A DNA stretch of 64,000 bases from Streptomyces sp. NBC_01717 (GTDB taxonomy: Bacteria > Actinomycetota > Actinomycetes > Streptomycetales > Streptomycetaceae): contig NZ_CP109178.1 of assembly GCF_036248255.1 (NCBI RefSeq), forward strand, positions 8,065,001 to 8,129,000, in the 5' to 3' direction. Positions 1 through 9,253 of this stretch are shown piece after piece. Within the stretch, counting starts at the first letter, position 1, and the number at the start of each line of letters is the position of its first letter. The translations under genes were made by a program, and so were the position numbers. The notes under the pieces were generated by a model. It was not told the origin of the DNA and did not search any database. It saw only the letters and a program-made list of their open reading frames with translations.

Positions 1-342
1 GACGACCTCGACCTGCTGGAGATCTACGACTCCTTCACCATCACCGTCCTGCTGACCCTGGAGTCACTGGGGTTCTGCAAACCGGGCGAGGCCGGGGACT
101 TCGTCGCCCGCGGCCGTACCGCCCCCGGTGGACCGGTGCCGATGAACACCAACGGCGGCGGTCTGTCCTACACGCACCCCGGCATGTACGGGATCTTCCT
201 GCTCATCGAGGCGACCCGGCAGCTGCGGCACGACTTCGCCGGCGACCCGCGCCGTCAGGTCGACGGTGCCGGACTGGCCCTGGTGCACGGAACCGGCGGC
301 GTCCTGTCGTCCACCTCGACCGTCGTACTCGGAAGGAGTTGA
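1..342 (+). CDS. Thiolase-like acyl-CoA acyltransferase, C-terminal part (5' end outside window)
   Basis: The reading frame is open from base 1 and ends at TGA 340-342, giving the last 113 residues of a thiolase-superfamily protein. The translation contains GGGLSYTHPG and HGTGG, which match the conserved Gly-rich and His-containing C-terminal loops of non-decarboxylating thiolases of the lipid-transfer/SCP2 type. The stop codon is followed within a few bases by a DUF35 gene. Thiolase plus DUF35 is a recurrent pair in actinobacteria: the Zn-ribbon/OB-fold protein acts as a partner of the thiolase in acyl-CoA, steroid or fatty-acid side-chain breakdown. The substrate cannot be read from this fragment. 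Confidence 0.85.
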   Translation, partial: DDLDLLEIYDSFTITVLLTLESLGFCKPGEAGDFVARGRTAPGGPVPMNTNGGGLSYTHPGMYGIFLLIEATRQLRHDFAGDPRRQVDGAGLALVHGTGGVLSSTSTVVLGRS

Positions 343-347
343 TCAGC

Positions 348-746
348 GTGGCGGACCTTGCTCCGGATGTCGAGACGAGGCCGTTCTGGGACGGCATAGC
401 CGCGGGAGAGCTGCGCCTGCAGCGTTGCGGCGACTGCGGCCGTGCGGTGTTCTACCCGAGGGCGCTCTGCCCGCACTGCTTCGGTGACCGGTTGGAGTGG
501 TTCACTTCGCCGGGAATCGGCACCGTCTACTCGTACACCGTCGCGCGCCGCGCCTTCAGCCCCTCCGCCGGAGAGCCTCCCTACACGGTTGCGCTGATCG
601 ACCTCGACGAGGGCGTGCGGATGATGTCCAGGATCGTCGGCGGGGACCGGGTAGGCATCGGCGACCGCGTCGAGCTGGAGATCACCCGCCTGGGTGGCGA
701 CGACTCTCCCGAGCTGCCGTGCTTCCGGGTGGTGGAGGCGATATGA
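348..746 (+). CDS. DUF35 Zn-ribbon/OB-fold protein, thiolase partner
   Basis: The protein has 132 residues. Near the N-terminus are two CxxC pairs (CGDCG and CPHC) that form a rubredoxin-like zinc ribbon, followed by an OB-fold with the motif GTVYSYTVARRAF typical of DUF35 acyl-CoA-binding proteins. Such proteins pair with thiolases or hydratases and help bind acyl-CoA. The GTG at 348 is preferred because GGAAGGAG at 331-338 lies 9 bases upstream; a TTG at 339 has no room for a ribosome site. The gene follows the thiolase directly, and its stop overlaps the ATG of the next gene (ATGA at 743), so translation is probably coupled. Confidence 0.85.
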   Translation: MADLAPDVETRPFWDGIAAGELRLQRCGDCGRAVFYPRALCPHCFGDRLEWFTSPGIGTVYSYTVARRAFSPSAGEPPYTVALIDLDEGVRMMSRIVGGDRVGIGDRVELEITRLGGDDSPELPCFRVVEAI

Positions 747-2872
747 GCGCGCCCACCACGCAAGCGGGTGCCGAGGCCATGCGCGCGCTGTTCGCCCCGA
801 AGTCCATCGCCCTGGTCGGAGCCACCGACAAGTCGGGCTGGTCGCTGGCAACGTTCGACAACCTGCGCAACCACGGCTTCTCAGGACAGGTCCATCTGGT
901 CAATCCACGCACCGAGATGGTGCACGGACAGCGCGCCCATCGCAGCCTCTCGGACATCGGCGAGCCGGTCGACATGGCCTATGTCATGGTGCCGACACCC
1001 GCTGTGCTTCCGGTACTTCGGGAAGGCGCCGGCCTGGGCATCCGGAGTTACGTGGTGCTCACCGCGGGCTTCGGCGAGACGGGTCCGGAGGGCAGGCGCC
1101 GGGAGGAGGAGATCCTCGACTTCGCACGCGAGAACCGGCTGACCGTACTGGGCCCGAACGGGAACGGCTACATCAACGCCACGGCCGGGACGACCCCTTA
1201 CGGCCTGCCGATCCCGGCGCCGCTGCTCGGCGGGCAGGTGGGTGTGGTGCTGCAGAGCGGTGCCCTGGCCAGCTCCATACTCTCCTTCGCGCAGGCCCGG
1301 AACGTGGGGCTGAGCCTGCTCACTTCCATGGGCAACGAGACGATGGTGTCGGTCACCGACGTCATCGACTACTTGGTGGACGACCCGGCCACCAAGGTGA
1401 TCGCATTGTTCCTGGAGTCCGTGCGCCACCCGGAACGGTTCGCCCGCGCCGCCCGCCGCGCCGCCCGGGCCGGCAAACCGATCGTGGCCCTCAAGATCGG
1501 GTCGAGCAAGATCGCCTCGCACACCGCGCAGGCCCACACCGGGGCGCTGGTGGGGGACGACCGCGTGATCGACGCCGCGTTCGGGCAGTTGGGTGTGGTC
1601 CGCGTCCGTTCGCTCGAGGATCTGATCATCACGTCCGGGCTGCTGGCCCAGGTCGGCCGGATCGACGGTCCGCGGATCGGTGTGGTGACGCCCTCGGGCG
1701 GGGCCTGCGAAGTCATCGCCGACCGGGCCGAGCAGGAGGGACTCGAGCTGCCGCCTTTCGCACCGGAGACGGTGGCGCGGCTGAAGGAGATCCTGCCCGG
1801 CTTCGCGACCGTGCAGAACCCTCTGGACGTCACCGGGTACGTGGTGGTGGACCGGACCCTGCTCGGCCGCGCGCTGGAGGTCGTCGCCGACGACCCGGGG
1901 ATCGACGCGGTCATGCTGCTGTCCGACCTTCCCCGGGTGGTGCCGGCCGATCAGGCTCCGACACTGCTGCACTTCGGAGCCACCGCGCAGCGCATCCGCG
2001 ACGCGAGCCGCCCGGTGATGGTGGCCAGCAACATCCTCACCGACATCACCGAATTCGGCCGTCATGTACAGGAGGAGACCGGCTTTCCGTACGTGGCCGG
2101 CGGGATCGAGCATGCGGTGACGGCGATCGGCGCGGCCGTGCGCTGGTCCCGGGAGTTGCCCCGGGCCGCCGCCGGCCCGGTGGGGCCCGCGCCGGACCCC
2201 CGGCCGGTGGTGCACGGCCCGACCTCCGGGGTGTGGACGGAGTACCGGGCTTCGCAGCTGCTCTGCGCCAACGGCATCCCGGTCGTGCCTTCCGCCCCGG
2301 CCGCAACGGTGGAGGAAGCGGTGGCGGCGGCCGACCGGTTCGGATACCCCGTGGTGCTCAAGGCGGTTGCCGACGGCCTCGGGCACAAGAGCGACATCGG
2401 TGGGGTCCGGCTGGGACTGGGAGGAGCCGACGAAGTGCGCCGGGCCCACCGCGACGTATCCGACGTCCTGCGGGAACGCGGACTTACGGGCATCGGGACC
2501 CTGGTGCAGCCGCAGCGCAGCAGCGGTGTGGAACTGCTCGTCGGCGTGGTCCGTGACCCCGCGTGGGGGCTGACCATGGCCGTCGGCCTCGGCGGCGTGT
2601 GGGTCGAGGTACTGCGGGACTCGGTGCTGCGGCTGTTGCCGGTCGGCGCCGACGACATACGCCGGGCGCTGGGGGAACTGCGCGGTGCCCGGCTGTTGGA
2701 CGGCGCACGCGGCACCGAGCCCGCGGACCTCGACAAGGTCGCCGAGGTCATTGCCCGTATCGCCGGGCTCGCGGCCGGCCTGGGACCCGGTCTCGAATCA
2801 CTGGAGGTCAACCCTCTTCTCGTGCAAGGGAGTCGGGTCGAAGCGCTGGACGCCCTGATCACCTGGAACTGA
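743..2872 (+). CDS. ADP-forming-type acetyl/acyl-CoA synthetase (CoA ligase with ATP-grasp domain)
   Basis: This 709-residue protein has the order of a fused NDP-forming acyl-CoA synthetase. An N-terminal CoA-binding Rossmann domain (KSIALVGATDKSGW near residue 20) is followed by two succinyl-CoA-ligase-like flavodoxin domains. These include AHTGALVGDD, where the phosphohistidine of this family is expected. A C-terminal ATP-grasp domain fills about residues 490-709 (PVVLKAVADGLGHKSDIGG). The reaction family is acyl-CoA + ADP + Pi = acid + CoA + ATP. Relatives that act on aromatic or branched acids (for example feruloyl- or pimeloyl-CoA synthetases) share this layout, so the substrate is open. 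The ATG at 743 overlaps the DUF35 stop, placing it in the thiolase operon. A hairpin terminator follows. Confidence 0.88.
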   Translation: MSAPTTQAGAEAMRALFAPKSIALVGATDKSGWSLATFDNLRNHGFSGQVHLVNPRTEMVHGQRAHRSLSDIGEPVDMAYVMVPTPAVLPVLREGAGLGIRSYVVLTAGFGETGPEGRRREEEILDFARENRLTVLGPNGNGYINATAGTTPYGLPIPAPLLGGQVGVVLQSGALASSILSFAQARNVGLSLLTSMGNETMVSVTDVIDYLVDDPATKVIALFLESVRHPERFARAARRAARAGKPIVALKIGSSKIASHTAQAHTGALVGDDRVIDAAFGQLGVVRVRSLEDLIITSGLLAQVGRIDGPRIGVVTPSGGACEVIADRAEQEGLELPPFAPETVARLKEILPGFATVQNPLDVTGYVVVDRTLLGRALEVVADDPGIDAVMLLSDLPRVVPADQAPTLLHFGATAQRIRDASRPVMVASNILTDITEFGRHVQEETGFPYVAGGIEHAVTAIGAAVRWSRELPRAAAGPVGPAPDPRPVVHGPTSGVWTEYRASQLLCANGIPVVPSAPAATVEEAVAAADRFGYPVVLKAVADGLGHKSDIGGVRLGLGGADEVRRAHRDVSDVLRERGLTGIGTLVQPQRSSGVELLVGVVRDPAWGLTMAVGLGGVWVEVLRDSVLRLLPVGADDIRRALGELRGARLLDGARGTEPADLDKVAEVIARIAGLAAGLGPGLESLEVNPLLVQGSRVEALDALITWN

Positions 2873-3237
2873 GCCGCACACCTGCGGCACCTGTCCGAGG
2901 GCCGCCGCGGTCGCCTGCTGCGACCGTGGCGGCCTTTGCCCTACCGGGGTCCCGCAGGTACCCGCATGCCCCGTTGCCGGGCCGTCGGTACAGGCCGGGT
3001 CGTGAGCGTGCGGCCCGGTTCCGAAGCAGCGCGGCCATGCGCCCTCCATCCCGACGGGGGAAGGCCACAGCCCCGGGACGCAGCCGGGAGACATGCACCG
3101 CCCTGCCCCTGGCACGGCAGCCCGAGATCGATCGAAATCGCATCACAGAGGGAAATTCTGTTCCGCGGCTCCGCCTGCGACCACGGGGCGGCACCGGTGG
3201 GACCAGCCGGAAATCCACTCGCAGAAAGGTCAGAGCG
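2873..3237. other. Intergenic stretch before the MFS gene
   Basis: 365 bases without a convincing gene. The first 60 bases hold the ligase terminator. The last 90 bases are less GC-rich and end in an AGAAAGG ribosome site at about 3222 for the MFS gene, so a promoter is expected there. ATTCTGTTC at about 3157-3165 recurs before the DHA2 gene at 6105-6113. Reading frames crossing this stretch are extensions of the MFS frame with no recognisable domain. Confidence 0.5.
2901..2933 (+). terminator. Hairpin terminator after the acyl-CoA ligase gene
   Basis: A 14-bp stem (2901-2914 with 2920-2933) closes a 5-base loop. It is perfect apart from one G-T wobble and starts 28 bases after the ligase stop. 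A short CCTTT follows; long U-tracts are often absent in Streptomyces terminators. Confidence 0.75.
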
Positions 3238-4566
3238 ATGAAGCTCTCCTACGTACGCGAACTCGACGAATACCCGACCGGCGGGCGCCGGATGCGGATC
3301 CTCACCATGGCCGTCCTCGCCGTCCTGATCGGGTCCTACGAGGGGCAGATCGCCCCCGTGGTTCCGCTGCTGCTCAAAGACCTGCACATGTCCCTGGCCA
3401 CCTACGGCACGGTGTCCGCACTGGCCACCGTTGCCGGTGCGCTCGCCTCGGTCCTCGGCGGGCGGCTCACCGACAACCTGGGCCGGGTGCGCCTGCTCAT
3501 CCCGCTCATGCTGCTGACGACCGTCTGTTGCCTGGCGATGACCGCGGTCCACTCACCGACGCAGCTGATGCTGGCCCGAATCGCACTGTCCGTCATCGAC
3601 GGAATGGCCATGGCCGGCACCGCCCCGCTGGTCCGCGACTTCTCGCCGCGGATGGGTCGCGCGCAGGCGTTCGGCTTCTGGACCTGGGGGCCTGTGGGGG
3701 CCAACTTCCTGGCCGCCGCGGTCGCGAGCGCCACTCTGCCGCTCTTCCACGACTCCTGGCGCTCTCAGTTCGTCATCATGGCCGCGCTCTCACTCGTGGT
3801 CTCCCTCGTGATCGCGTTCAACATCGCAGACCTCTCACCGCAGTTGCGCGCGCGTATCCAGCAGACCGAACGGCAGGCTTTCACACCGGACGGCCCCGGC
3901 ACCGCGCCCCGGGCCCGAGATCTGCTCACCCACCGCACCATCTGGGCGCATGTCGTCGGCATCGGACTGTGGCTGATCCTCTACCTGACGCTCTCCCTGT
4001 ACGGCCCGACCATGCTCGCACATTCCTTCGGCCTCGGCGCGGCCAACGCGTCGGGGATCATGTCGGTCTTCTGGGTACTCAATCTGCTCACCGTCGTGGT
4101 GAGCGGCCGGATCTCGGACCGGTTGCAGTTGCGCAAGCCGATCTGTGTGGCCGGCACGGCCGCGGCAGTGGCGATCACGGGCTATCTGGTGATGTTGATG
4201 GGTCGTCAGGACATTTCCCAACTCCATCTGATGCTCACCGGCGCGCTGCTGGGCGGCGCACTGGGTGTCGCGTACGGGCCGTGGATGGCGAACTTCTCCG
4301 AGGACGCCGAGGACATCGATCCGCGGCTGCAGGGCAGCGCCTGGGGCCTGTTCGGATTCGTCTCCAAGGGGGCGGCGGTCCTGGCCCTGTTCGCCGTGCC
4401 GCGCGTGGTGGAGAGCAGCAGCTGGCACACCTGGATGATCATCGCCATGTGCTGCATGGTGCTGTTCATCCCGGCGGTGCTGCTGTTCCACGGGCCGTGG
4501 CGGCGTACGGGCACCGAGGCGATGCCCGTGCTCGCGCCGACCGTGGGCAGGGGCGCGGCGGACTGA
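3238..4566 (+). CDS. Major facilitator superfamily transporter, 12-TM type
   Basis: A 442-residue protein with about 12 hydrophobic segments. The first cytoplasmic loop carries GGRLTDNLGRVRLL, a variant of the MFS signature GxLaDrxGrkxxl. The central loop is hydrophilic (about residues 195-235), with a matching second half. It is an inner-membrane secondary transporter. The substrate is unknown, but its place behind an acyl-CoA ligase/thiolase operon suggests an organic or aromatic acid. The ATG at 3238 is chosen because AGAAAGG lies just upstream and the protein then starts close to its first membrane segment. It converges on the DHA2 gene with only 2 bases between the stop codons. Confidence 0.85.
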   Translation: MKLSYVRELDEYPTGGRRMRILTMAVLAVLIGSYEGQIAPVVPLLLKDLHMSLATYGTVSALATVAGALASVLGGRLTDNLGRVRLLIPLMLLTTVCCLAMTAVHSPTQLMLARIALSVIDGMAMAGTAPLVRDFSPRMGRAQAFGFWTWGPVGANFLAAAVASATLPLFHDSWRSQFVIMAALSLVVSLVIAFNIADLSPQLRARIQQTERQAFTPDGPGTAPRARDLLTHRTIWAHVVGIGLWLILYLTLSLYGPTMLAHSFGLGAANASGIMSVFWVLNLLTVVVSGRISDRLQLRKPICVAGTAAAVAITGYLVMLMGRQDISQLHLMLTGALLGGALGVAYGPWMANFSEDAEDIDPRLQGSAWGLFGFVSKGAAVLALFAVPRVVESSSWHTWMIIAMCCMVLFIPAVLLFHGPWRRTGTEAMPVLAPTVGRGAAD

Positions 4567-4568
4567 GA

Positions 4569-6056
4569 TCACGGTGCCTTGCCGACCGGTTCCTCGCTCG
4601 GCCGGTTTCCTCCGGTGGTGACGCCCGTCGCCCGGTGCCGGCCGAGTGAGGCGATCACCGACAGTGCGGAGATCACGGTCATGACCAGCAGGGCCAGCCG
4701 GTATCCGGTGACCAGCTGCGCGACTCCGTGCGAGGAGACGTCGGCGATCGTACCGGCGAAGACGTACTGTCGCAGGCCGGCCGGCAGCGGACTGGTCACG
4801 AGCGACATGGCCAGCGCCGTGCTCACCACGACACCGGTGTTCTGCACCATCAGGCGCATCGCGTTGACGATTCCGATGCGCCGGGACGAAACCCCGTCCA
4901 GCAGGGCCGTGGTGTTGGCCGGCATGAACATTCCCGATCCGGCACCGATGAGGACCAGTCCGCAGGCGATCGGCGGGTAGCCGGTGTCCGCCGACATGTT
5001 CAGCAGCAGGAAGAGCAGGCCCGCGGTGCCGGTGGAGGTCCCCAGCAGTGCGATGGTGCGCGGCGCCAGTCTCGCGTGCAGCATCCCCGAACACGCCGAG
5101 GCGATCATTGCGGCCACCGACAGCGGCAGCACTTTCAACCCGGCCGACACCGGGGACTCGCCGTGCACTGCCTGATAGAACAAGGCGATCAGCAGCACCA
5201 CCGCCATCCGCGCCACCGAGTTGAGGAACGAGGTGAGCAGGCCGAGCGCGAAGGGCGGGTCCCGGAACAACGTCACGTCCATGACCGGGTGCGGACTTCG
5301 TAGCTCGATCATCACGAACAGCGGTACCAGCACGGCGCATACGGCCAGGCAGGCAACGACCACGGGATCGGTCCAGCCGTTCTCACCGACCTGGGACAAG
5401 CCGAACAGCAGGCTTCCGAGGCTGATCAGCACGAGCAGATTGCCCGGCGCGTCGATGCCGCTGTCGCGCGCCCGACCGCCCACCTTGCGCAGCGCGACCG
5501 CACCCCAGGCCAGACACAGCAGCCCGATCGGCACGTTGTACCAGAACACCCACTGCCAGCCGAACCGGTCCGTCAGAAAGCCACCGAGGGTCGGTCCCAC
5601 CAGCTGGGCGACGGAGAACGAAGCGATGTAGACGCCCATGCCCCGCCCCAGCTGACGTTGCGGGAACGCGTCGGCGAGCAGGGCCGCACTGTTGGTCAGC
5701 AGCATCGCACCACCGGCGGCCTGTACCGCCCGCAGGCCGATCAGGTACCACACGCCGGGCGCGAAGCCCAGGAGCAGACTGGCCCCGGTGTACGTGGCCA
5801 GACCGAGCAGATACATGGTGCGGCGCCCGAACATGTCAGCCAGCCGGCCGAACGCGACCATCAGCCCCGTATTGGTCAGCATGAACGACAGCAGGATCCA
5901 GTTCGCAGCTGTGGCGCTCGCATCGAAATGTCGCACCACCTGCGGTAATGCGACATTCAGTGAGCTACTGCCCAGCGCCGTCAAGATGCTCGCCAGACTG
6001 ACGACCGACAACGCGCGCCAGGCGTAACGCAGTTGTACCTCCTCGGGTCCGGACAT
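4569..6056 (-). CDS. DHA2-family (14-TM) MFS multidrug exporter
   Basis: The 495-residue length and about 14 hydrophobic segments fit the EmrB/QacA (DHA2) drug:H+ antiporter family. The N-terminus has the family-typical LGSSSLNVALPQVVRHFDAS (motif D1-like), followed by GRLADMFGRRTMYLLG (motif A) and GPTLGGFLTDRFGWQW (motif C/D region). It probably exports a toxic compound or metabolite with proton exchange. It is a single gene convergent with the preceding MFS gene. The upstream region is unusually A/T-rich and has inverted repeats, which suggests a TetR/MarR-type operator. No regulator gene lies beside it. Confidence 0.88.
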   Translation of the reverse strand: MSGPEEVQLRYAWRALSVVSLASILTALGSSSLNVALPQVVRHFDASATAANWILLSFMLTNTGLMVAFGRLADMFGRRTMYLLGLATYTGASLLLGFAPGVWYLIGLRAVQAAGGAMLLTNSAALLADAFPQRQLGRGMGVYIASFSVAQLVGPTLGGFLTDRFGWQWVFWYNVPIGLLCLAWGAVALRKVGGRARDSGIDAPGNLLVLISLGSLLFGLSQVGENGWTDPVVVACLAVCAVLVPLFVMIELRSPHPVMDVTLFRDPPFALGLLTSFLNSVARMAVVLLIALFYQAVHGESPVSAGLKVLPLSVAAMIASACSGMLHARLAPRTIALLGTSTGTAGLLFLLLNMSADTGYPPIACGLVLIGAGSGMFMPANTTALLDGVSSRRIGIVNAMRLMVQNTGVVVSTALAMSLVTSPLPAGLRQYVFAGTIADVSSHGVAQLVTGYRLALLVMTVISALSVIASLGRHRATGVTTGGNRPSEEPVGKAP

Positions 6057-6088
6057 GGGCGCTCCTCCCAGGATGCGAATTGTAAATC

Positions 6089-6114
6089 AGAATACTAGAA
6101 CTCGATTCTGTTCT
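6089..6114 (-). promoter_or_regulatory. Inverted repeats upstream of the DHA2 exporter
   Basis: A/T-rich DNA 33-58 bases before the exporter ATG holds two overlapping dyads: CAGAAT (6089-6094) with ATTCTG (6105-6110), and AGAAC (6097-6101) with GTTCT (6110-6114). The ACTAGAAC half (6094-6101) resembles the half-site of KstR-type TetR operators (TAGAAC-NN-GTTCTA), but the spacing is wrong. It is a candidate operator/promoter only. Confidence 0.35.
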
Positions 6115-6265
6115 GGGTGTCCTGAAGGAACCGGGCGCGAAGCGGGTCCGGTTCCTGGCGGGTCGTGCGCACCGTGATGTCCGCCGACCCGGGGACGGTG
6201 GGCGGGGCGACGGCGTGGCGGGAGGGCGGGATCTCGCGTGACGGACATCGAGATGCCGGACGTGG

Positions 6266-6300
6266 GGTTTCCGGGGCTGCGGCGAAGAGCCTCGGAAACC
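6266..6300 (-). terminator. Terminator of the NHLM peptide export operon
   Basis: Arms 6266-6278 and 6288-6300 pair over 13 bp with one G-T wobble around a 9-base loop. The hairpin lies about 80 bases after the stop of the last export gene (minus strand). Confidence 0.6.
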
Positions 6301-6381
6301 CTGGGCCGTGCCGGACAGATCCCGCCGGGCGTCGCGCGCCGGGCGCGAGCTGCCGGAAACGGCCCGGCGTGAAGGAGCCGT

Positions 6382-9252
6382 TCAGCGCATCTGACGCCGG
6401 ACCAGCTCGTGGAGCCGACCATTGGTGTCCGCGAGAAGTTCGGCGGGCGGTCCCTGCTGGACGACACGGCCGTCCGACATGACGATCACCCGGTCGGCGT
6501 CCAGGACCGTGGAGAGCCGATGGGCGATCACGATGCGCGTGGCGTTGAGCGAGCGGGTGCTTTCGATCACGATGCGCTGTGTCTCGTTGTCGAGCGCACT
6601 GGTGGCCTCGTCGAAGAACAGGATGCGCGGACGCCGCACCAGGGCCTGGGCGATCATCAGGCGCTGGCGCTGGCCGCCGGAGATGGAGCCGCCACCGGCG
6701 ATCATGGTGTGCAGACCCATCGGCATGCGCTTGATGTCCTCGGCCAGACCCGCCATCGCGGCGGCTTCCCACGCCTCTTCCTGGGTGAAGACCTCGGCGC
6801 CGCAGATGCAGTCCAGGATCGATCCGGTGAAGGGCTGGGCGTTCTGCAGGACGACCCCGCAGCTGCGGCGCACGGCCGCCTGGTCGAGGGAGGCCAGGTC
6901 CTGGCCGTCGTAGAGCACACTGCCCGACACCGGCCTGTCGAAGCCGATGAGCAGCCTCAGCAGCGTCGACTTGCCGCAGCCGCTGGGGCCGACGATCGCC
7001 ACGAACTCGCCGGGGCGCACCTGCAGAGACACATCGTCGAGGACCAGGGGACCGTCGTCGGTGTATCGGAAGGAGAGATTGCGCGCCTCGATCTCCCCGG
7101 ACAGGACGCCCGGCTGGGTGCTGGCGCCGCGCACCTCGGGGGCCTCGTCGAGCACCGGCTTGATCTGCTCGAACATGGGCAGCGCCGCCGCCGCGGAGAC
7201 GAACGCACCCGTGAGCTGGGTGATGGACGTCAGCAGCATGGTCACGGCCGTGTTGAAGGTCAGGAACGCGCCGGCCGACATCGACCCGCGAGCCGGGCCC
7301 GCCAGCAGAACGAACATGGCCAGCGAACACAGCGGCAGATACACCGCGTTGAGGACGGTCGTCAGATTCTTGATCCGGCCCGCGCGCTGCTGCAGTTCGC
7401 GGCTTCGGGCGAACTCCCCGGCCCACGCCGCGTACGCGAAGCTCTCCGCCGCGGCGACCCGCAGTTTGGGCAGCCCGCGCAGTGTCTGGAACGCCTGGTT
7501 GTTGAGCTTGTTGCTGAGCTCGACCAGCCGGCGCTGCCACCGCAGCTCCCACAGCCCCATGGTGAGGAACACCGCGGCTATGACGATCAGCATCGCGATC
7601 GCCGTGAACGCCAGCGGGACGCTGAAACAGAACAGGAGGACGAGGTTCATCGCCCCGACCGTGCCCGCCTGCACGGCGATCGGACCGATGCCGGACAGCA
7701 CCCGGCGGATGGCGCTGATGCCCATCGCCGCGCTCGCCAGCTCACCCGTGGACCGTTCGGTGAAGAACTTGGTCGGCAGACGCAACAACCGGTCCCACAC
7801 GGCAGGTTGGAGCGTGCTCTCGATGCGCCCTTCCATGCGCAGGATGGTGAGGTTCTGCATCAGCATGAAGACGGCCGAGACGATGCTCGTGACGATGACG
7901 GCCAGCGAGACCTGCACGATGAGGCTGTTCTCGGCGTTGGGTACGTAGACGCCGAGCACCTGTCCCGTCGCGATCGGCACCAGCGCGCCGAGGGCGACCG
8001 TCACGACCCCCGCCAGCGCCAGGTTGCGCACGTCGGGCCGGGTACCGCGCAGACTGAACCGCAGCAGCTGCCACTTGCCCATGGGCCGCTCCGGCAGCGG
8101 ACGGTAGAACATGACCGCACGCTGTTCGAACTCTTCCGCATTGGCCGCGTCGACGCGGGTGCGCCGGCCGGTCACCGGGTTCACCGCGTCGTACCCGCCG
8201 CGGCGCCACAGCAGGGCCACCGGCGCTCCGCTCGCGGCCCGGTGCCCCACCAGGGGCCCGGTGTTCTCCCGCCACCAGCGGCGGTCGAGCCGGACCGGGC
8301 GCGTACGGATCCGCGAGCCGACCGCGACACGCTCGACCGGATCGATCCGGTCGCTCACCACACCGCTCTTCGACGGCTCCGAGAGCGTGATCCCGGCCGC
8401 CTCGGCCACGAGCCGGCAAGCGGCGTACGTCGCGTCGTCGCTCGCGCCCGCCGCACGCGACGAGGTCCTCCGGGAACGCCCGATGGAGGAGAGCAGCGTC
8501 CGGTCGGCCTCGTCGCGGACGGCTTCGCCCGCCTTGATGCCGGCTGCCGTGCGGTCCTCGTGCGCGAGCTCCAGCCGTTCGATCCAACGGTCCAGCGCGG
8601 ACAGCAGCCGGTACTGCTGGCTCACCATGGCCTGCCACATCGCGCCGTCGATGAGCAGGTCGCCTGCCGCCTCCGCGCTGTACGCGGCGCCGTACTGCAT
8701 GCTGCCGGGGGAGACCGGCAGCCACAGGATGTCGTCGTCGGCCACCGTCTCGTCGACGGTGGTCCGGCCGTCCAGCGGTGCTTCGAACAGCACCCGTCGA
8801 CTGCGCCCGACGCCGAGTGCCACGGCGTGTTCCAGCAGGCTCAGAGCCGTGTCCCCGGTGTCGTACCAGCTGCGGTACTGACCGTCGTACGCCGCGGCAT
8901 CCGCGTACTCCGGCCGGTACAGCTCACGCAGCGGGATGCGGCGCAGCACGCACTCCTGCAGGGGCCTGCCGATCAGTGTGTGCCGCGGTCCCTCGACGGG
9001 GCCCAGCAACAGCGTCCCGGGTTCCAGCCGGCCGAGGAAGTGCCAGTGGCCCTGTTCCGCCGCGTCGACCGCGAACAGGTCCAGGGCACCGCCCACGACG
9101 AGCCACAGAACCTGCGGTCCCTCCAGCGAAAGCCTGCGCAGGCCATGGCAGTCGACCTGTTCGCCGAGGCCTCCCAGGGCGCCGATGACCGCGTCGTGCT
9201 CTGCGGGGGACGGGTGCGATCCCGCGCCCTCGAGATGGTGAACAGATGTCAC
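6382..9252 (-). CDS. NHLM-type bacteriocin exporter, ABC transporter ATP-binding/permease subunit without peptidase
   Basis: A 956-residue half-transporter. About 390 N-terminal residues carry a nucleotide-binding-like extension typical of this subunit. An ABC exporter membrane domain follows (about 400-690, several TM segments), then an ATPase with Walker A GPSGCGKSTLLRLL, signature SGGQRQRL, Walker B ILFFDEATSALD and H-loop IAHRLS. This layout is that of the second ABC protein of the three-gene NHLM bacteriocin export system. The GTG at 9252 overlaps the stop of the C39-ABC gene and has AAGGAG about 9 bases upstream; a further start at 9297 would overlap the previous gene by 44 bases. It probably forms a heterodimer with the upstream C39-ABC protein to move the processed peptide across the membrane. 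Confidence 0.88.
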   Translation of the reverse strand: MTSVHHLEGAGSHPSPAEHDAVIGALGGLGEQVDCHGLRRLSLEGPQVLWLVVGGALDLFAVDAAEQGHWHFLGRLEPGTLLLGPVEGPRHTLIGRPLQECVLRRIPLRELYRPEYADAAAYDGQYRSWYDTGDTALSLLEHAVALGVGRSRRVLFEAPLDGRTTVDETVADDDILWLPVSPGSMQYGAAYSAEAAGDLLIDGAMWQAMVSQQYRLLSALDRWIERLELAHEDRTAAGIKAGEAVRDEADRTLLSSIGRSRRTSSRAAGASDDATYAACRLVAEAAGITLSEPSKSGVVSDRIDPVERVAVGSRIRTRPVRLDRRWWRENTGPLVGHRAASGAPVALLWRRGGYDAVNPVTGRRTRVDAANAEEFEQRAVMFYRPLPERPMGKWQLLRFSLRGTRPDVRNLALAGVVTVALGALVPIATGQVLGVYVPNAENSLIVQVSLAVIVTSIVSAVFMLMQNLTILRMEGRIESTLQPAVWDRLLRLPTKFFTERSTGELASAAMGISAIRRVLSGIGPIAVQAGTVGAMNLVLLFCFSVPLAFTAIAMLIVIAAVFLTMGLWELRWQRRLVELSNKLNNQAFQTLRGLPKLRVAAAESFAYAAWAGEFARSRELQQRAGRIKNLTTVLNAVYLPLCSLAMFVLLAGPARGSMSAGAFLTFNTAVTMLLTSITQLTGAFVSAAAALPMFEQIKPVLDEAPEVRGASTQPGVLSGEIEARNLSFRYTDDGPLVLDDVSLQVRPGEFVAIVGPSGCGKSTLLRLLIGFDRPVSGSVLYDGQDLASLDQAAVRRSCGVVLQNAQPFTGSILDCICGAEVFTQEEAWEAAAMAGLAEDIKRMPMGLHTMIAGGGSISGGQRQRLMIAQALVRRPRILFFDEATSALDNETQRIVIESTRSLNATRIVIAHRLSTVLDADRVIVMSDGRVVQQGPPAELLADTNGRLHELVRRQMR

Positions 9253-9253
9253 C

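Larger units (their letters stand above)
6057..6381. other. Intergenic stretch between the DHA2 exporter and the peptide export operon
   Basis: 325 bases. The first 60 hold the A/T-rich promoter/operator region of the exporter and the rest is GC-rich. It contains the terminator hairpin of the peptide export operon at 6266-6300. I see no gene with a recognisable product. Confidence 0.5.
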
